Assembly: GCA_009823505.1 (NCBI GenBank)
Contig: VZQC01006319.1
Span: forward strand, 1,868,861 to 1,932,860
Reading direction: 5' to 3'
Origin: Rhizomys pruinosus
Taxonomy: Eukaryota > Chordata > Mammalia > Rodentia > Spalacidae
DNA length: 64,000 nucleotides
Part shown: piece after piece, positions 45,095 through 57,339 of the stretch
Layout: every line of letters starts with the position of its first letter
Numbering within the stretch: the first letter of the stretch is position 1
The notes under the pieces: model-generated
The model's database searches: none
What the model was told of the DNA's origin: nothing
Seen by the model: the letters and a program-made list of their open reading frames with translations, nothing else
Translations under genes and position numbers: made by a program

Positions 45095-45330
45095 GGGCCG
45101 GAGAGATGGCTCAGTACTCTCAAGAGCACTGGCTACTCTTGAAGAGGACCTGGATTTAATTCCTAGCACCCACTTGGTAGCTACCAGTTGTCCTCAACTC
45201 CAGTTCCATGGGATCCAATGTCCTCTTCTGCCCACCATGAGCATTTCACAACATGGTTATACTTACATGCATGCAGGCAATTCACTCATACACATAAAAT
45301 TAATAAAAAATAATAAAAAAATTTAAATAC
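45095..45330 (+). mobile_element. B3-type SINE (older)
   Basis: Forward B3 'ggggccggagagatggctca' to 'tcatacacataaaattaata'. No 17-bp duplication. Confidence 0.9.
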
Positions 45331-45502
45331 ATGCCAGGTATGGTGGTGCATGCCTCTAATTCAAGTACTCTGAAGACAGAGACAAGTGGACCTGTCTTAT
45401 GAGGTCAAGACAAGCCTGGTCTACATAGGAAATTCCTGTCCAGATAGGACCGAATGCTAAAACTCTGATTCATAAAGTCAAATCAAATCAAATCAAATCA
45501 AT
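45331..45502 (+). mobile_element. B1 SINE (diverged) ending in (AAATC)n
   Basis: B1-like 'catgccaggtatggtggtgc' to 'ctggtctacataggaaatt'. Pentamer repeats at about 45478-45500 follow. Confidence 0.75.
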
Positions 45503-47187
45503 AACCTTCTTATACACCAACAACCTCAAAGAAAGAAACTAGGAAAACCATCTCACTGAAAATAGCACTTTAAAAGGTAAGTTCCTAGGACTACAAGTCA
45601 GTAAAGAAGACAAAGACCTTGACAGTGAAATTTTATAGATAGTCAAAGAAGGAAATCAAAGAAAATTCTAGATCATGAAAAGACCTCCTATGTTCCTGGA
45701 TTGGCAGAATCAATATTGTGAAAATGACTATATCATGAAAATTAATTCGCAGATTTAATACAATACCTGTCAAAATTCCACTGTTATATTTCACAGAACT
45801 AGAAAAAAGAAACAGTCTAAGAATTCATGTAGAACTCTAAAAAAAACCCACGAATATCAAAGGAATCTTTCAGAGTAGGAACAGAGCCAGAGGCATCACA
45901 ACACCCAACCTCAAGCTGCACACCAGAGCAGAGGTGAAACCGTTCAGGTAGAGCAGTGCAGGGAATAGGGGACTCAGAAATAACTGACACTATGCCTACC
46001 TAACTCTTGGTAAAGGAGGCAAAAGCATCATTGGGAAATGGCAGTCTATTCAATAATTGGCTTTAGCAAAACTGCTTTTCCACTTGCAGAAGAGTGAACT
46101 TACATTTACACCTTTTAACTTGTGCAAAAATCAATTCAAAATAGATCAAAGACCTTAATTTAAAATCTGAAACTCTGAAACTTCTTGATTTAAAAAAATT
46201 GGAAATCTCTTCAGGACATCAGGGTAGGGAAGAAGTTTATGAGTACATCAATAGCACAGGAATTAACTCCAAGTATCAACAGATGGGACTATATAAAATT
46301 TAAATTTTCTGCACAGGAAAGGAAAATCTCAATAGAGCACACAGACAGCCTGCAGAATTGGAGAAAATCTTTATGAGGTATACATCTGACAAGGGGCGAA
46401 TATCTAGAATATACAAAGAACTATGAAATTTAAATATCAAGCAAATTAAATTACCAATGAACCAATTGTCCAACTAATTGAATAGACTTTTTCAGAAGAA
46501 GAAATACAGATGGTCAACAACTATTTTTAAAGTGATCAATATCCCTAATCACTTACTGCTGTGATTAGGGAAATGCAAGTTAAAACTATTTTGAGACACC
46601 TCTTCACCCCAATTGGAATGACTACCATCAAGGAAGCTGACAACAAATGCTGGAGAGGATGACTATCATCAAGGAAGCCAACAACTCACTGCTGGTGGGA
46701 ATGCAAATTAGTCCAGCCATTACAGAAAATAGTCTGGGGAGGGCCCTCAAAAACTGTTTAAAAGCCCCCAGGTGACCCCATTATCTTAATCCTGGGTTTG
46801 TACCCAGAGAAATCCCTACCTTACGTAGAGATATGTGCGCTTCTGTGTTTGATGCTGCTCTGGCCACTCCGTCAAGGAAATGGAACCAACCTAGATGCCC
46901 ATCCGTGGGTGAATGGATGTGGAAATCTGGAACACATGTAAAATGGATTCCTCAGCTATGAAGAAAATGAAGCTAAAAATTACAGCAGAATGGATGGACT
47001 CAGAATGTATGATATTAAGTGAGGTCACTCCATGTCAGGAAGTTAAAAATGCATGTCGACCCTCATATGTGGTTCTTAGCCTGTAATACATACATATAGG
47101 TACATAACAAATGCATCTGTGGGTATAGTATATTTAGAATCCAGAACAAGGGGTAGTTCAAGAAAAGGAGCGTAGCTTTGTCTTTTT

Positions 47188-47430
47188 AAAAAATTTTTAT
47201 TTATTTATTTATTTTATGTGTATGAATGTACTGGCTGCATGTAGGTCTGTGCACCGTGTCGTGCAATGCCGCGGAGGTCAGAAGAGGGCGTCAGATTCCC
47301 CTGGAACTGGAGTTCTCCTGGAATTGGAGTTTCAGACGGCTCTCAGCTGCCATGTGGGTGCTGGGGATCGAACCTGGGTCCTCTGCAAGAGCGGTCGGCG
47401 CTCTTAACCGCTAGGCCATCCCTCCAGCCC
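47188..47430 (-). mobile_element. Young B3-type SINE with clear target duplication
   Basis: Reverse B3, CpG-rich, with the 17-bp duplication. Flanked by AGCTTTGTCTTTTT (47174-47187 and 47431-47444). Confidence 0.96.
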
Positions 47431-47444
47431 AGCTTTGTCTTTTT

Positions 47445-47780
47445 TTCATGGTGGATATGTACATTCTACTTCCTGTATTCTAAAGTAGCAAGAATCATTT
47501 TCTGTAACAGTCCAATAAGTCTTGTCCCATTGAGGCAGTGATCCTGAGAGCTGGACTTCCTTATAGGTTCCATAGATTAATACAGTAGCGAGAATCAGAC
47601 AGGACTGGACACTGGTTTGTTGGATATATTGAATGATTAACACCATTACTGCACTTGGTAACTGCTTTTGATTTTATAATAAATTTCCAATTTTTCTTTT
47701 TTGAAAAATTTAATTATGATTTTCATATGATATAATTCAATGGAATTTAGATCACCTCCCCCATCCCACTGAAAAAGGTA
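47445..47780. mobile_element. LINE-1 3'UTR-like sequence
   Basis: Parallels about 15440-15650, with the 'ggacactggtttgttggata' stretch. No coding frame. Confidence 0.55.
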
Positions 47781-48183
47781 AAAAGACTTTGACAACAAAA
47801 ACTATAAAACACTGAAAACAGAGCTTGAAAAAGATACTAGCAGATAAAAAGAACTAGCATGCTCATGGATGGGTCCAATTAGAGTTGTGAAAATGGTTAT
47901 ATTCAATGAACTCTCCATCAAAATTCTGATGACATTCTTTATAGAATTTGAAAAGAACCCTAAAATTACTATGGAAGCAAAAAAGATCCTGATCAGCTTA
48001 ATAATCTGAGCACAAAGAGCAATCAATGCCTGACAGATCACAATACCTCATCTCAAACTACTCTACAGAGTCCCAGTAGGATGAAGGAGAGAACACAGAA
48101 ATTGTCTACAAAGCTGTAGCCCCCTGACATTCGACAAAGTCTCCACGTAAACACAAATAAAACCTCTTTAAGAAATAGGGTAG

Positions 48184-48325
48184 ATTGCTGGGCATGGTGG
48201 TGCATGCCTTTAATCCCAGGAGGCAGAGGCAGACGAGGAGGTCTCTGTGAGTTCAAGGCCAGCCTAGTCTACATAGCGAGTTCCGGGTAGGGCCACAGGG
48301 AGACCCTGTCTCAAAAAAAAGGGAA
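48184..48325 (+). mobile_element. B1 SINE
   Basis: Forward B1 'gattgctgggcatggtggtg' to 'ccctgtctcaaaaaaaa'. Confidence 0.9.
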
Positions 48326-48355
48326 AGAAATGGGGTAGAAAAACTTGACATGCGA

Positions 48356-48514
48356 AGCTGGGCGTGGTGGTGCACGCCTTTAATCCTAGCACTGGGGAGG
48401 CAAAGGCAGGCGGATCTTTGTGAGTTCAAGGCCAGCCTGGTCTACAGAGTGAGTTCCAGGACAGCTGGAGCTACAGGGAGACCCTGTCTCAAAAAGACCG
48501 AAAAGAAAAAAAAA
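48356..48514 (+). mobile_element. B1 SINE with clear target duplication
   Basis: Forward B1. Flanked by AGAAAAACTTGACATGCG (48337-48354 and 48515-48532). Confidence 0.95.
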
Positions 48515-48900
48515 AGAAAAACTTGACATGCGCATACAGAAGATTGAAATGACATTCCCATCTCTCATCTGATCCAAAAATCAATTCAAAATGGATCAAA
48601 TGCCTAAATTTAAGGTCTGAAAAACGTGAAAACATTGGAAGAAATTGATGAAAAGCACTCAGGATAAGCTCATAGGCCTTGCGATAATGTCAAATTAAAG
48701 AGCTGCTGTCTAAAAAGACAACGGCTGCCACAGTGCGAAGACAACGTATCCAACTGGAGAAAGTCTTTGACACCTATTCATCTGAGAGTGGATTGATGCA
48801 CAGATTATACGTGTTTTTATTTTATTTCACCAAAATTAACTAGTATTCTCCCCCAAACTAGAGTGAATAGAAATATTCAAACAATAAAAAATAATTTTAA

Positions 48901-49219
48901 AAAAGTCCTCAACATCTCCGATCATTAGAGAAATGCAGATTAAAGCTGCTTTGATACCATGTAGCCCCATTCAGAACTGCTATTATCAGGAAATCTGATA
49001 ACAGATGTTGGAGAGGATGTGGAGAAAGAGGAGTCCTTATCACTGGTGGTAGGAGTGCAAATGGATATAGAATAACCAGTAAGGTAGATTAACCAGTAAG
49101 GTAACAGTCTGTCCTGGAATCACTTGTTTAAGAAGATATTTTGCCTTGAAAATGTGTTATGTTGAGAGAGCATTCAAAAACTTGCAAGACCTCTACTGTA
49201 TATATGAACTCATAAGTAT
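48901..49219 (+). pseudogene. LINE-1 ORF2 extreme C-terminal fragment
   Basis: 'aaatgcagattaaagctgct' and 'gttggagaggatgtggagaa' are the L1 region near the end of ORF2. It breaks off after about 49100 into sequence parallel to 16310-16440. Confidence 0.65.
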
Positions 49220-49440
49220 GCCTTTTTACTGAGCATTTGTACATTTCATACAATGTTTCTTAATTAAATTTAGCCCCAGTCCCCCATCAGGACTCACACA
49301 TTCCATCATCCAAGTTAAGTCTTCTCCAGTCAAGCTTTTGAACCCAGATGTCCTTCTGTATGAATTCATCTACTGGAGTCTACTCAGCACATCTAGAAAT
49401 CTTAACTAAGGCATAGTATGAATGCCTTTTTTAAACTTGC
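49220..49440 (-). mobile_element. LINE-1-like 3'-end family Y, short copy
   Basis: Shares with 53020-53240, 56300-56510 and 60365-60560 the tail 'gagcatttgtacatttcata', a C-rich stretch and 'ctggagtctactcagcac'. The copies share the right-hand (3') end and differ in length, as expected for 5'-truncated retroposons. Confidence 0.6.
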
Positions 49441-49540
49441 CCTTTCTTGTTCTTTCAAATGTTATAGCATAGCCACACATATACATGAAAGGATTATAGG
49501 GTAAGATCGCTATATGAAGGAAAATAGGATGTTTTCCTTT

Positions 49541-49779
49541 TTTTTAATTTTTATTTATTTATTTTCTATGTATGAATGTACTACTGTCTGCATGTAGTTT
49601 TGTGCACCTGTATCGTGCAATGCCACGGAGGTCAGAAGAGGGTGTCGGATTCCCCTGGAACTGGAGTTCTCCTGGAATTGGAGTTATAGACGGTTCTTAG
49701 CCGCCATGTGGGTGCTGGGGATCAAACCCGGGGCCTCTGCAGTAGGTGCTCTTAACCGCTAGGCTATCTCTCCAGCCCC
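49541..49779 (-). mobile_element. Young B3-type SINE
   Basis: Reverse B3 with the 17-bp duplication. Flanked by GATGTTTTCCTTT (about 49528 and about 49781). Confidence 0.93.
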
Positions 49780-49810
49780 AGATGTTTTCCTTTCTAAGAT
49801 GGGGTGAACT

Positions 49811-49811
49811 C

Positions 49812-49857
<46 letters not shown>
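49811..49857. repeat. (TTA)n microsatellite
   Basis: About 15 TTA/ATT units, grown from the tail of the adjacent reverse B1. Confidence 0.95.
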
Positions 49858-50000
49858 TGGTCTTTTGAGACAGGGTCTCCCTGTAGCCCCGGCTATCCTG
49901 GAACTCACTCTGTAGACCAGGCTGGTCTTGAACTCACAAAGATCCGCCTGCCTCTGCCTCCCCAGTGCTAGGATTAAAGGTGTGTGCCACCATGCCCGGC
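49858..50000 (-). mobile_element. B1 SINE
   Basis: Reverse B1. GAACTCATTTATTATT at both sides (about 49806 and 50001) is its target duplication. Confidence 0.94.
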
Positions 50001-50676
50001 GAACTCATTTATTATTATAAATTCTAATTCAATCCATTTTGCTGCAAATTTTGGGATTTCATTTTTCTTTAGAGCTGAATTCCATTTCAGATACGTACCA
50101 GATTTTCATTATTGCTTATTCTGTCGATGGACAAATAGGTTGGCCCTGCTTCCTCACTATGGTGAATAGAGCATCAATTAACATGGAGGTGCAAATCTCC
50201 TTAGCAGGATGTGGTATTCTCTGGGCAGATGCCAGGAGTGGTCATACAGTGGTTAGACTTAATTTTCTGAGGAATCTCCAGATTGATTTGCATAATGGCT
50301 GTATTCATTGGTGTTCTTACCAGGAGTGAATAAGTGCTTCTCCTTTTCCATATCCTTTCCAATGTTTGTCAGATTTCTTGATAATAGCTATTCTGAATGG
50401 GGTTAAGTGATGTATCAAAGTAGCTTTAATTTGCATTTCCCTGATGACCAGGGATGTTGAGCACTTTTTGTAATATTTGTTGGCATTTGTATTTCTTTTT
50501 AAAATTTGATTATTAATTCATCAACCTATTTGCTGAATGGTAGTGTTTTATTTCCTTGATATTTAATTTCCATACCTCTTTGCCAAATTTGGATATTAGC
50601 CCCTTGTCTCATGTATAGCTAGCCCGACTGCAAGCTGCCTGTGTGCTCTGCTGATAGTTTCTCTTTTTGTCTTTTC

Positions 50677-50834
50677 CTTTTTTGAGGGGGAGGGTCTTTT
50701 GAGACAGGGTCTCCCTATAGCTCCAGCTGGTGTGGAACTTGCTATGTAGACCAGGCTGGCCTTGAACTCAAAGAAATCAGCCTGCCTCTGCCTCCCAAAT
50801 CCTGGGATTAAAAGCATGCACCACCATGCCCATC
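50677..50834 (-). mobile_element. B1 SINE
   Basis: Reverse B1 'gagacagggtctccctatag' to 'ccaccatgcccat'. Confidence 0.92.
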
Positions 50835-51145
50835 TTTTTGCTGTACAGAAGCTTAAGTTTCACAGAGTCCTGTCTGTTGGTATCTGGAGATAATTCCTAT
50901 GTTATTCAAGTTCTGTTCAGAAAGCTCTTGCTCACTGAATATCCTGATTATTATTCCCTGTGTTTTTTGTCTAAAAGTTTCAGCATTTCAGGTTTTAAAT
51001 TAAGGTCTTTGATCTATTTTAAATTGATTTCTTGCAAGTTGAAAGATATGATTTAATTTCATTCTTCTGCAGATGGATAACCAGCTTTGCCAGCACTCTT
51101 TGTTGAACAGGGTTTTTGCCTTCTTTGTCAAGAATTAGATGGGAC

Positions 51146-51300
51146 TTGCCAGGCATGGTGGTGGTGGTGCACACCTTTAATGCCACCACTCAGGGGCCAG
51201 AAGCAAGCAGATCTCTGTGAGATTGAGGCCAGCCTGATCTATGTATCAAGTTCCAGGGTAGCTGGGGCTACAGTCTCAACAAACAACAAACTAACAAACA
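51146..51300 (+). mobile_element. B1 SINE
   Basis: Forward B1 with an extra GGT repeat near its head. The tail is rich in AAC. Confidence 0.85.
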
Positions 51301-51477
51301 AAGCAAAACAAGACAGAAAGCAGTTAGGTGGGAAGAGTTTTGATCTTTTCCTTCTGGGTCCTCTACTCTGTTCTGTCTGTTTTGATGTCAGCGCCAGTCT
51401 GTCTTTTCACTGTAGCTCTGTGGTATCATTTGAGAGGGAGTATTGTGATACTTCCAAGTGTTTTCCTTCTTTGGTTT

Positions 51478-51688
51478 TAAAATTATTTTACTTATTTTTA
51501 TTTTATGTGTATGAGTGAGTGTATTGCCTGCCTGTGTGTAACTGCTCCTGTGTTGTGCAGTGCCTGAGGAGGTCAGAAGAGGGCGTTGGATTCCCCTGGA
51601 ACTGGAGTTACAGACAGTTCTTAGCTGCCATGTGGGTCCTCTGCAGAGCAGCCAGTGCTCTTAATTGCTAAGTTATCTCTCCAGGCCC
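51478..51688 (-). mobile_element. B3-type SINE (older, short)
   Basis: Reverse B3 with a small deletion between 'gccatgtgggt' and 'cctctgcagagcagc'. Confidence 0.88.
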
Positions 51689-52715
51689 ACAAGTGAGTTC
51701 TTACTCTTTAGACTTTCTTGGTTATTTGTTGTTTTTTGAGTTCCATATGAATTCATGGATTGTTTTCTTTCTGGGCCTGTGAAACATGACATTCAAATTT
51801 TGATAGGTATTGCACTAAATCTATAGATTAAATTTGGTAGTGTAGCCCTTGGCACAATATTAGTTCAGCCAGTCCAGGAGCATGGGAGTCTTTCCATCAT
51901 CTAGTTTCTTGTTTAATTTCCTTTTCAGTGTCTTGGAGTTTTCATTGTGGAGGTCTTTTCTTTGGTGAGGTGTATTCCTAGGTATTTTGGGGGAGGAGCT
52001 ATTTTTCAAATGGAGCTTTTTCCTACTTTCTTTCTCTGACAATATATTGTTGGTATATACGAAGGCTACTTTAAAAATGTGGTTTTTATATTCTATACCA
52101 TTACTGTAAATATTTCTTAGATCTAGAAGTTTTCTAGTGAATCCTATCATGCCATTTTCAAATATGGATAGTTTGGCCTCTTCCTCTGCTGTGTTAATCT
52201 CCTTTATTCCTTTCTCTGTCTACTTCCTATAGCTAAGGCTTCAAGCACTGGATTAAATAAAAGAGAGGGGAGTGGTCATCTCGATCTTGTTGTGTGTCTC
52301 CAGTTAATATGATGTTGGCTGCAGGCTTGTTGTAAATAGCCTTTATTACACTGAAGTATGCTCCATCTACTCCTGACCTCTCCCAAACCTTTATCATGAA
52401 GGCATGTTGAATTTAGTCAAATGCCTTTTGGGCATCCATGAAAATGGTTTCTGAGCTTGTACGTTGAACCCACTGTGCATTTTGGGGATGAAGCTCTCTT
52501 GGCCATTCTGTGTGATCCTCTTAATGTTCCTGAATTTGGTTTCCATGTATTATGTTAAAAATATTTGCTTATATGTTCATCAAAGAAATTGGACTATACT
52601 TTTTTTTTCTTCTGTCTTTATCTGGTTTAGGCATGAGAATAATGCTAGCTTCATAGAATGAATTTGGTTGTGTTCCTTCACTTTCTATTTTGTGGAACAA
52701 GTTAAGAAGTATTTG

Positions 52716-52879
52716 TGCCAGGCGTGGTGGTGCACGCCTTTAATCCTAGCACTTAGGAGGCAGAGGCAGGCGGATCTTTGTGAGTTCAAGGCCAGCCTGG
52801 TCTACAAAGTGAGTTCCAGGACAGCTGGGGCTACAGGGAGACCCTGTCTTGAAAAGACCAAAAAAAAAAAAAAAAAAAA
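52716..52879 (+). mobile_element. B1 SINE
   Basis: Forward B1, intact. A tail at 52860-52879. AAGTATT flanks both sides. Confidence 0.94.
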
Positions 52880-52967
52880 GTATTCGTATGACATCTTTCT
52901 TGAACTTTTGACAGAATATAGCAGTCAATCTGTCTGGTCCTGGGATTTCCTTTGAAGGGAGACTTGC

Positions 52968-52982
52968 ACACACACACACATA

Positions 52983-53013
<31 letters not shown>
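52968..53013. repeat. (CA)n microsatellite
   Basis: CA dinucleotides interrupted once by TATCA, at the border between L1 ORF2 and the family Y insertion. Confidence 0.95.
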
Positions 53014-53015
<2 letters not shown>

Positions 53016-53815
53016 ATTGAGCATTTGTACAATTCATTAAGTGATTACCAATCAAATCTAATCTCCACCATGCCCCAACCCCCACATCAGATCTCAAGCA
53101 TTACAACATCCAAGCTAAGCCCTATCCAGTAAAATGAGTGTATTGCCTACCTGTGTGTAATAAGCTCCCAAACCCAGACGTCCTTTTGTGCAAATAGATC
53201 TGCTGGAGTCTAGTCAGCATACCTAGGAATCCTAGGTAAGGCACACTCTTCCTCACCCAACACTACTCAGTCTCTTGGAGTTCTCAGTCCAGGGTCAGTC
53301 TGCCACCCATTTCTCTTGCTCTGCTTAGAGACCTTGTCCCAGTTGGCATGGGTTCCATGCTCGGTGCTGACATTGCCACATGCTGACATGTGACGTTTAC
53401 AGTCAGCTGAAAGCACTGCTTTTCCACATTCAGCACCAACACTGGCTTACAGTTTTTATGTCTCTCTTCCACGATGACCCCTGAGCCATGGGCGGGTGAG
53501 GTTTAATATAGGGGGTAGACACTCTGGGGGGCTCCCATTCTTTGAAGCTTGACTAGTTGTGGCCTTCTGTTTGCATCACACTCCATTGTGTACAGAAGCT
53601 TTACTGGTGAGAATTGAGGGATGCCCTTGTTTTCTCTCTGCCCCTTTTTCTGAGTGTAGAGGCTCAGCTGTAGATGTGTCTCCTAGGAATGGGGATTTTT
53701 TTTTCAGATATATATGATCCATGTCTAACCGGTTGTGGGATTCTGCAGTGGCCTCCATCTGTTGCAAAGAGTAGCTTTTTTGATGAGTGGAGTACGATAT
53801 GCTTGTCTATATATT

Positions 53816-53959
53816 CCAGGCTGGGGATGGTGGCACACACCTTTAATCTCAGCACTCAGGAGGCAGAGGCAGGTGGATCTCTGTGAATTTAAGGCCAGCC
53901 TGGTCTACAGCACAAGTTCCAGGCCAGCTGGGGCTACAGGAGACCCTGTCTTAAAAAGA

Positions 53960-54006
<47 letters not shown>

Positions 54007-54007
54007 A
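53816..54007 (+). mobile_element. B1 SINE with (TAAA)n tail
   Basis: Forward B1 (53816-53957), then about 12 TAAA units (53958-54007). The right part is repeated at 57989-58093. Confidence 0.93.
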
Positions 54008-54055
54008 TCCACCATAGTTAGTGTATGGTAAGAAATTTCATTTGTTTACAGAGTA

Positions 54056-54172
54056 ACACTGATATGGGCTTTTCTTAGGCTCTAGTGTCATCTCCAGCCC
54101 TGTGCTTTTGGATATATGACACTGATAAGCTTTTCTTAGGCTCTATGTCATCTCCAGCCCTGTGCTTTTGGC
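54056..54172. repeat. Tandem duplication, about 62-bp unit x2
   Basis: The block with 'ctccagccctgtgcttttgg' occurs twice in a row, at about 54056-54117 and 54118-54172. Repeated in the second block at about 58138-58255. Confidence 0.92.
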
Positions 54173-55239
54173 TGAGTTATAGTGGCTCTCATGGGTTCAC
54201 TCCTATTGAGAGGGTTCCAAGTCCAAGTAGATAGTGTTGACCATCTCCAGACAAAAGTGGCCTCTACTGCAACCAACAGAGGTCATTTGCTGGGCAGCTA
54301 TTCATGGTTGTCAGGCTTTGGGGCTGGGTTGGACATGGATTGATTTTCTCTCTTAGCAGTGTATACTTTGTCTAGAATTATAAGCGCTTAACTTCAGGTC
54401 GAAGGCTTCCAGATCAGTTCCTGTTCCATTCATCTAAGTCCTATCCCTGAAGCGATGTCCTGTTCTGAACAGCAGGGTCTCATTTTCTATTTCTGGTAGA
54501 TAATCAGAGATTTGGAGATAGGCTGCATTATTCTGAGAGTCTTTTGGATCCTGTCACCAACCATTCAAAAGGGAGGATCCTCTGTCTTCATCTGTGTTCC
54601 CTGCCACAACAGCCACCAGGTTGCACCACCCATGCGAGTATGTTCAGACAGTGTTGTGGAAATTTCTCATGGGGTCTCAGGACCATCACATTACACTCTG
54701 GGTCCCTAGCCACCTCAAGATCCATCATCCTCATTCTTTCTTTTTACCTTTCCACACCCTTCCTCTTTCCCCAACCTAACTACCCCCACAAATCCCCACC
54801 TCCCCCAAAGAAAGAACCAAAAGAGGGGGACAGTAAGGAAGGCAGCTTTTTTATATTATACGCCTCTCTCATTGCTTGTAATGGGTCCTTTTTAAGTTAT
54901 TTATTTCTTCAGGTTGAATTTTGGATGATGATATGCATTTAGAAATGCTTATTTTCTTCTAATTTTTTTCAAGATTTTTAGAGTATAAGCTTTCCAATAT
55001 TCTCTAACAAAGTTTTATGTTTCTTTTGGAATATTTTGTCATGGCACCCTAACTTTGTTCATTATTTGTGTCTTTGGATTCTCATTTTTCAGGTTGGCTA
55101 AGGTTTTGTCAATTTCATTTACTTTTTTCAGAGACAACTCTTTGGTTGGTTTTCTGTACTGTTCTTCTAGTCTTGATTTCATTATTTTTCCCCCTAACAC
55201 TTATTACTTCTTGACATCTACAGGGATAAGGGATTGATA

Positions 55240-55276
55240 CTTGTTTAATTTGTTTGTTTGTTTGTTTGTTTGTTTG
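55240..55276. repeat. (TTTG)n microsatellite
   Basis: About nine TTTG units. Repeated at 59324-59352. Confidence 0.9.
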
Positions 55277-55381
55277 AGAGGCCTTCAGGTGCATCTTTAG
55301 GTAAATTAAATGATCTCTCAGAATTTTTTTAAATGGATGCCTACCAGCATAAAATGCTCCTCTTAAACTGCCTAGGCTGAG

Positions 55382-55625
55382 GCTGGAGAGAGATGCTTCA
55401 AGCGGTTAAGAGCACTGACTGCCTTGCAGAGGACCTGGGTTCGACCCGCACCACATGGTGGCTAGAACTTAACTCCATTCCAGAATCGTCCAGGGAATCT
55501 GATGCCTTCTTCTGACCTCTCCGTGGCAATTGCAGTGACATGGGTGTACCAACTACATGTAGACAATACACTCAATACACAGTAAAACAACAGAACAAAC
55601 AAACAAACACAATAAATAAAAAAAA
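55382..55625 (+). mobile_element. B3-type SINE, error-rich copy
   Basis: Forward B3 matching 59459-59705 but with several small deletions and insertions. Confidence 0.85.
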
Positions 55626-56289
55626 AAACCAACCAAACAAAAAAACTGCCTAGGCTGCTGCCCAGATGCTATGGTCAGTTGGCTTTCATCTATCATTTGT
55701 CACTAGGAATTTTTAAATTTCTTTAAAGAACCTATTGTTTACTCTAGAATGTATTACTTATTCTCAAAGTACTTTTGTTATTTCTATGATTTCTCTTGTT
55801 ATTATTCTAGTTTTATTCTATGTGGCCCTCATAGGATGCAGAGTTTTGTTTGAGCAGATTTGCTTGTGTTCCTATTGACCATAATCTATTTTGGGAAAAA
55901 AGTCCTTGTGCTACTGGGAAAAGTGTATATTCTCTATTTACTGGGTAGAATGATACTCTCCTCTCATCTCTTTCTCTTCTCTTCATATATTATATACATA
56001 TATATAACATACATACATTCATATGTGTTAAATTCAGTTGATCCACAGTGTATTTTAGCTCTGAGTTTTCTTTACCCCGGTCGTTGTGAGTCGTTGGGAA
56101 TATCTAATCTAATTGTGAGAGTAAGGTATTGAAGTCTTCCTCTATTACTGTGTCAGGTCTTATTTGGAATTTTATGCTTCTTGGTTGTTTCTTTTATGAA
56201 CATTAGGGGCCTAAATCTAGTTCATAGAATATGTATTACTATATTATAACTATTTTTTCATATAAACTGCCATTAGTTATTTTCTCTTC

Positions 56290-56510
56290 TTCTTTTTAAA
56301 AAAAGATTTTATTTGATTTGGGGCATTTCATATAAATAGATCTGTATCAAAATGTAAAACCCCCCCCCCACTGCACGCCCTTATTACCCCCCCCACTGGG
56401 TTTCATGCATTCCGTCAAATAGGTGCTAGTTCTTATGCGGCCCAAGCTATTTGTATCAGCATTGTCCCTTGGTGCACTAATCTCGCTCGAGTCTAGTAGT
56501 CCCATCTAAG
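56290..56510 (-). mobile_element. LINE-1-like family Y, short copy
   Basis: 'gattttatttgatttggggc' then poly-C runs and 'gcattccgtcaaat'. Same element as 60360-60560. Confidence 0.6.
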
Positions 56511-57339
56511 GGTGCATTGTTACTCCTATCTTCTGATGAATTGTTCCATTTAGTCAATATGGCGTGTTCACTTTTTTTCTTTCTAATTAGTCATGTGTTT
56601 CAAGTTCACTTGTCTGATATAAGGATAGCTTATGTCTGCTTTCTTCATGATTCAATTTGCTTGGTGGTTTGTTTTCTATCCTTTGATATTGATTTGTCTT
56701 GTATCTTTGATGACTAGGTGTTTTCTTGTTTTCTGGCTCTTAATCTAGTCCATTTGTCTAAGTCCTTTTATTGGTGAGTTGAAACCGTTATATTTAAGGT
56801 TATTATAGAAATGGGTTTCCTATTTCCTATGAATTTATTTGGTAATATTCTGTCTTACTGAATCACTAGTATTTCTTTTCCTTCTCCTGTGTTCGTGTCA
56901 AGGCTTTGCTGAGTTGTTGTGTTTGACATGGTTGTTTCTTTCTGGGGTCTAATTTGTTTATCTGTTCTTTCCAAAGAGTGTACACTTTCCTGTATTCTTG
57001 TGAAGAGGCGTTCTTTCTTCTTCCTTGGTGTAATGCTGTTCTTTAAGAATGTTCTGCTGTGCAGGCTCGGTTGTCAAATTGTCTTAATTGTTTTGTGTTT
57101 ATCTTGAAATACCTTTATATCTCCATTCATTTAAAAGATAACTGCAGGGTAGAGAATTCATGGTTTGCAGTTATTTAATTTCAGAGCCCTGAAATATTTC
57201 ATTCCTTTGCTCTTACTGACCTTTTATGGGTCGGTTGAATGAAAAATCTAGGTAATTCCTGATAGTTCTGCCTTGTATGTAGACTTGACATTTTTTTCTT
57301 TCTGGCTAATTTTTAGATTATTTCTTTAAGCTTTTTTTT

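Larger units (their letters stand above)
43066..47172 (+). pseudogene. Older LINE-1 ORF2 (linker, RT, C-terminus) and 3' end
   Basis: Runs from the endonuclease-RT linker (43080-43420) through the RT domain. The catalytic box reads Leu-Ala-Asp-Glu (44736-44747) instead of FADD, so the second Asp is lost. The C-terminal region spans about 46100-47040 and a 3'UTR-like end reaches about 47172. It is interrupted by B1s, B3s and (AAATC)n. It parallels 12360-14640 but keeps the RT part missing there. Confidence 0.8.
47781..48900 (+). pseudogene. LINE-1 ORF2 C-terminal fragment
   Basis: Post-RT ORF2 sequence from 'gactttgacaacaaaaacta' to about 48830, then A-rich sequence. Closely parallels 15601-16330. 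Interrupted by two B1s. Confidence 0.75.
49441..52967 (-). pseudogene. LINE-1 ORF2 3' half (third minus-strand L1)
   Basis: ORF2 C-terminus (about 49441-50640) and the post-RT/RT region (50835-52960), parallel to 16340-19300. Frames are broken. It contains three B1s and two B3s plus a (TTA)n tract. Confidence 0.75.
53014..54862 (-). mobile_element. LINE-1-like family Y, longest copy (1.8 kb), interrupting L1 ORF2
   Basis: Its left (3') end matches the short family Y copies. The rest, through the C-rich 'cccacctcccccaaagaaag' stretch at about 54800, has no recognised coding frame. L1 ORF2 continues on both sides (52960 and 54865). A B1 with a (TAAA)n tail lies at 53816-54007 and a 62-bp tandem duplication at 54056-54172. 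It may be a long 3'UTR of another L1 subfamily or a non-autonomous L1 derivative. Confidence 0.5.

Noticed and set aside
44933..45169. Frame rich in Phe/Cys overlapping the A-rich tail at 44935-45021
   Set aside because: It is produced by the poly-A tail of a B1 read in reverse.
45478..45500. Short regular repeat that could suggest a CRISPR-like array
   Set aside because: It is a pentamer microsatellite without spacers, in a mammalian genome.
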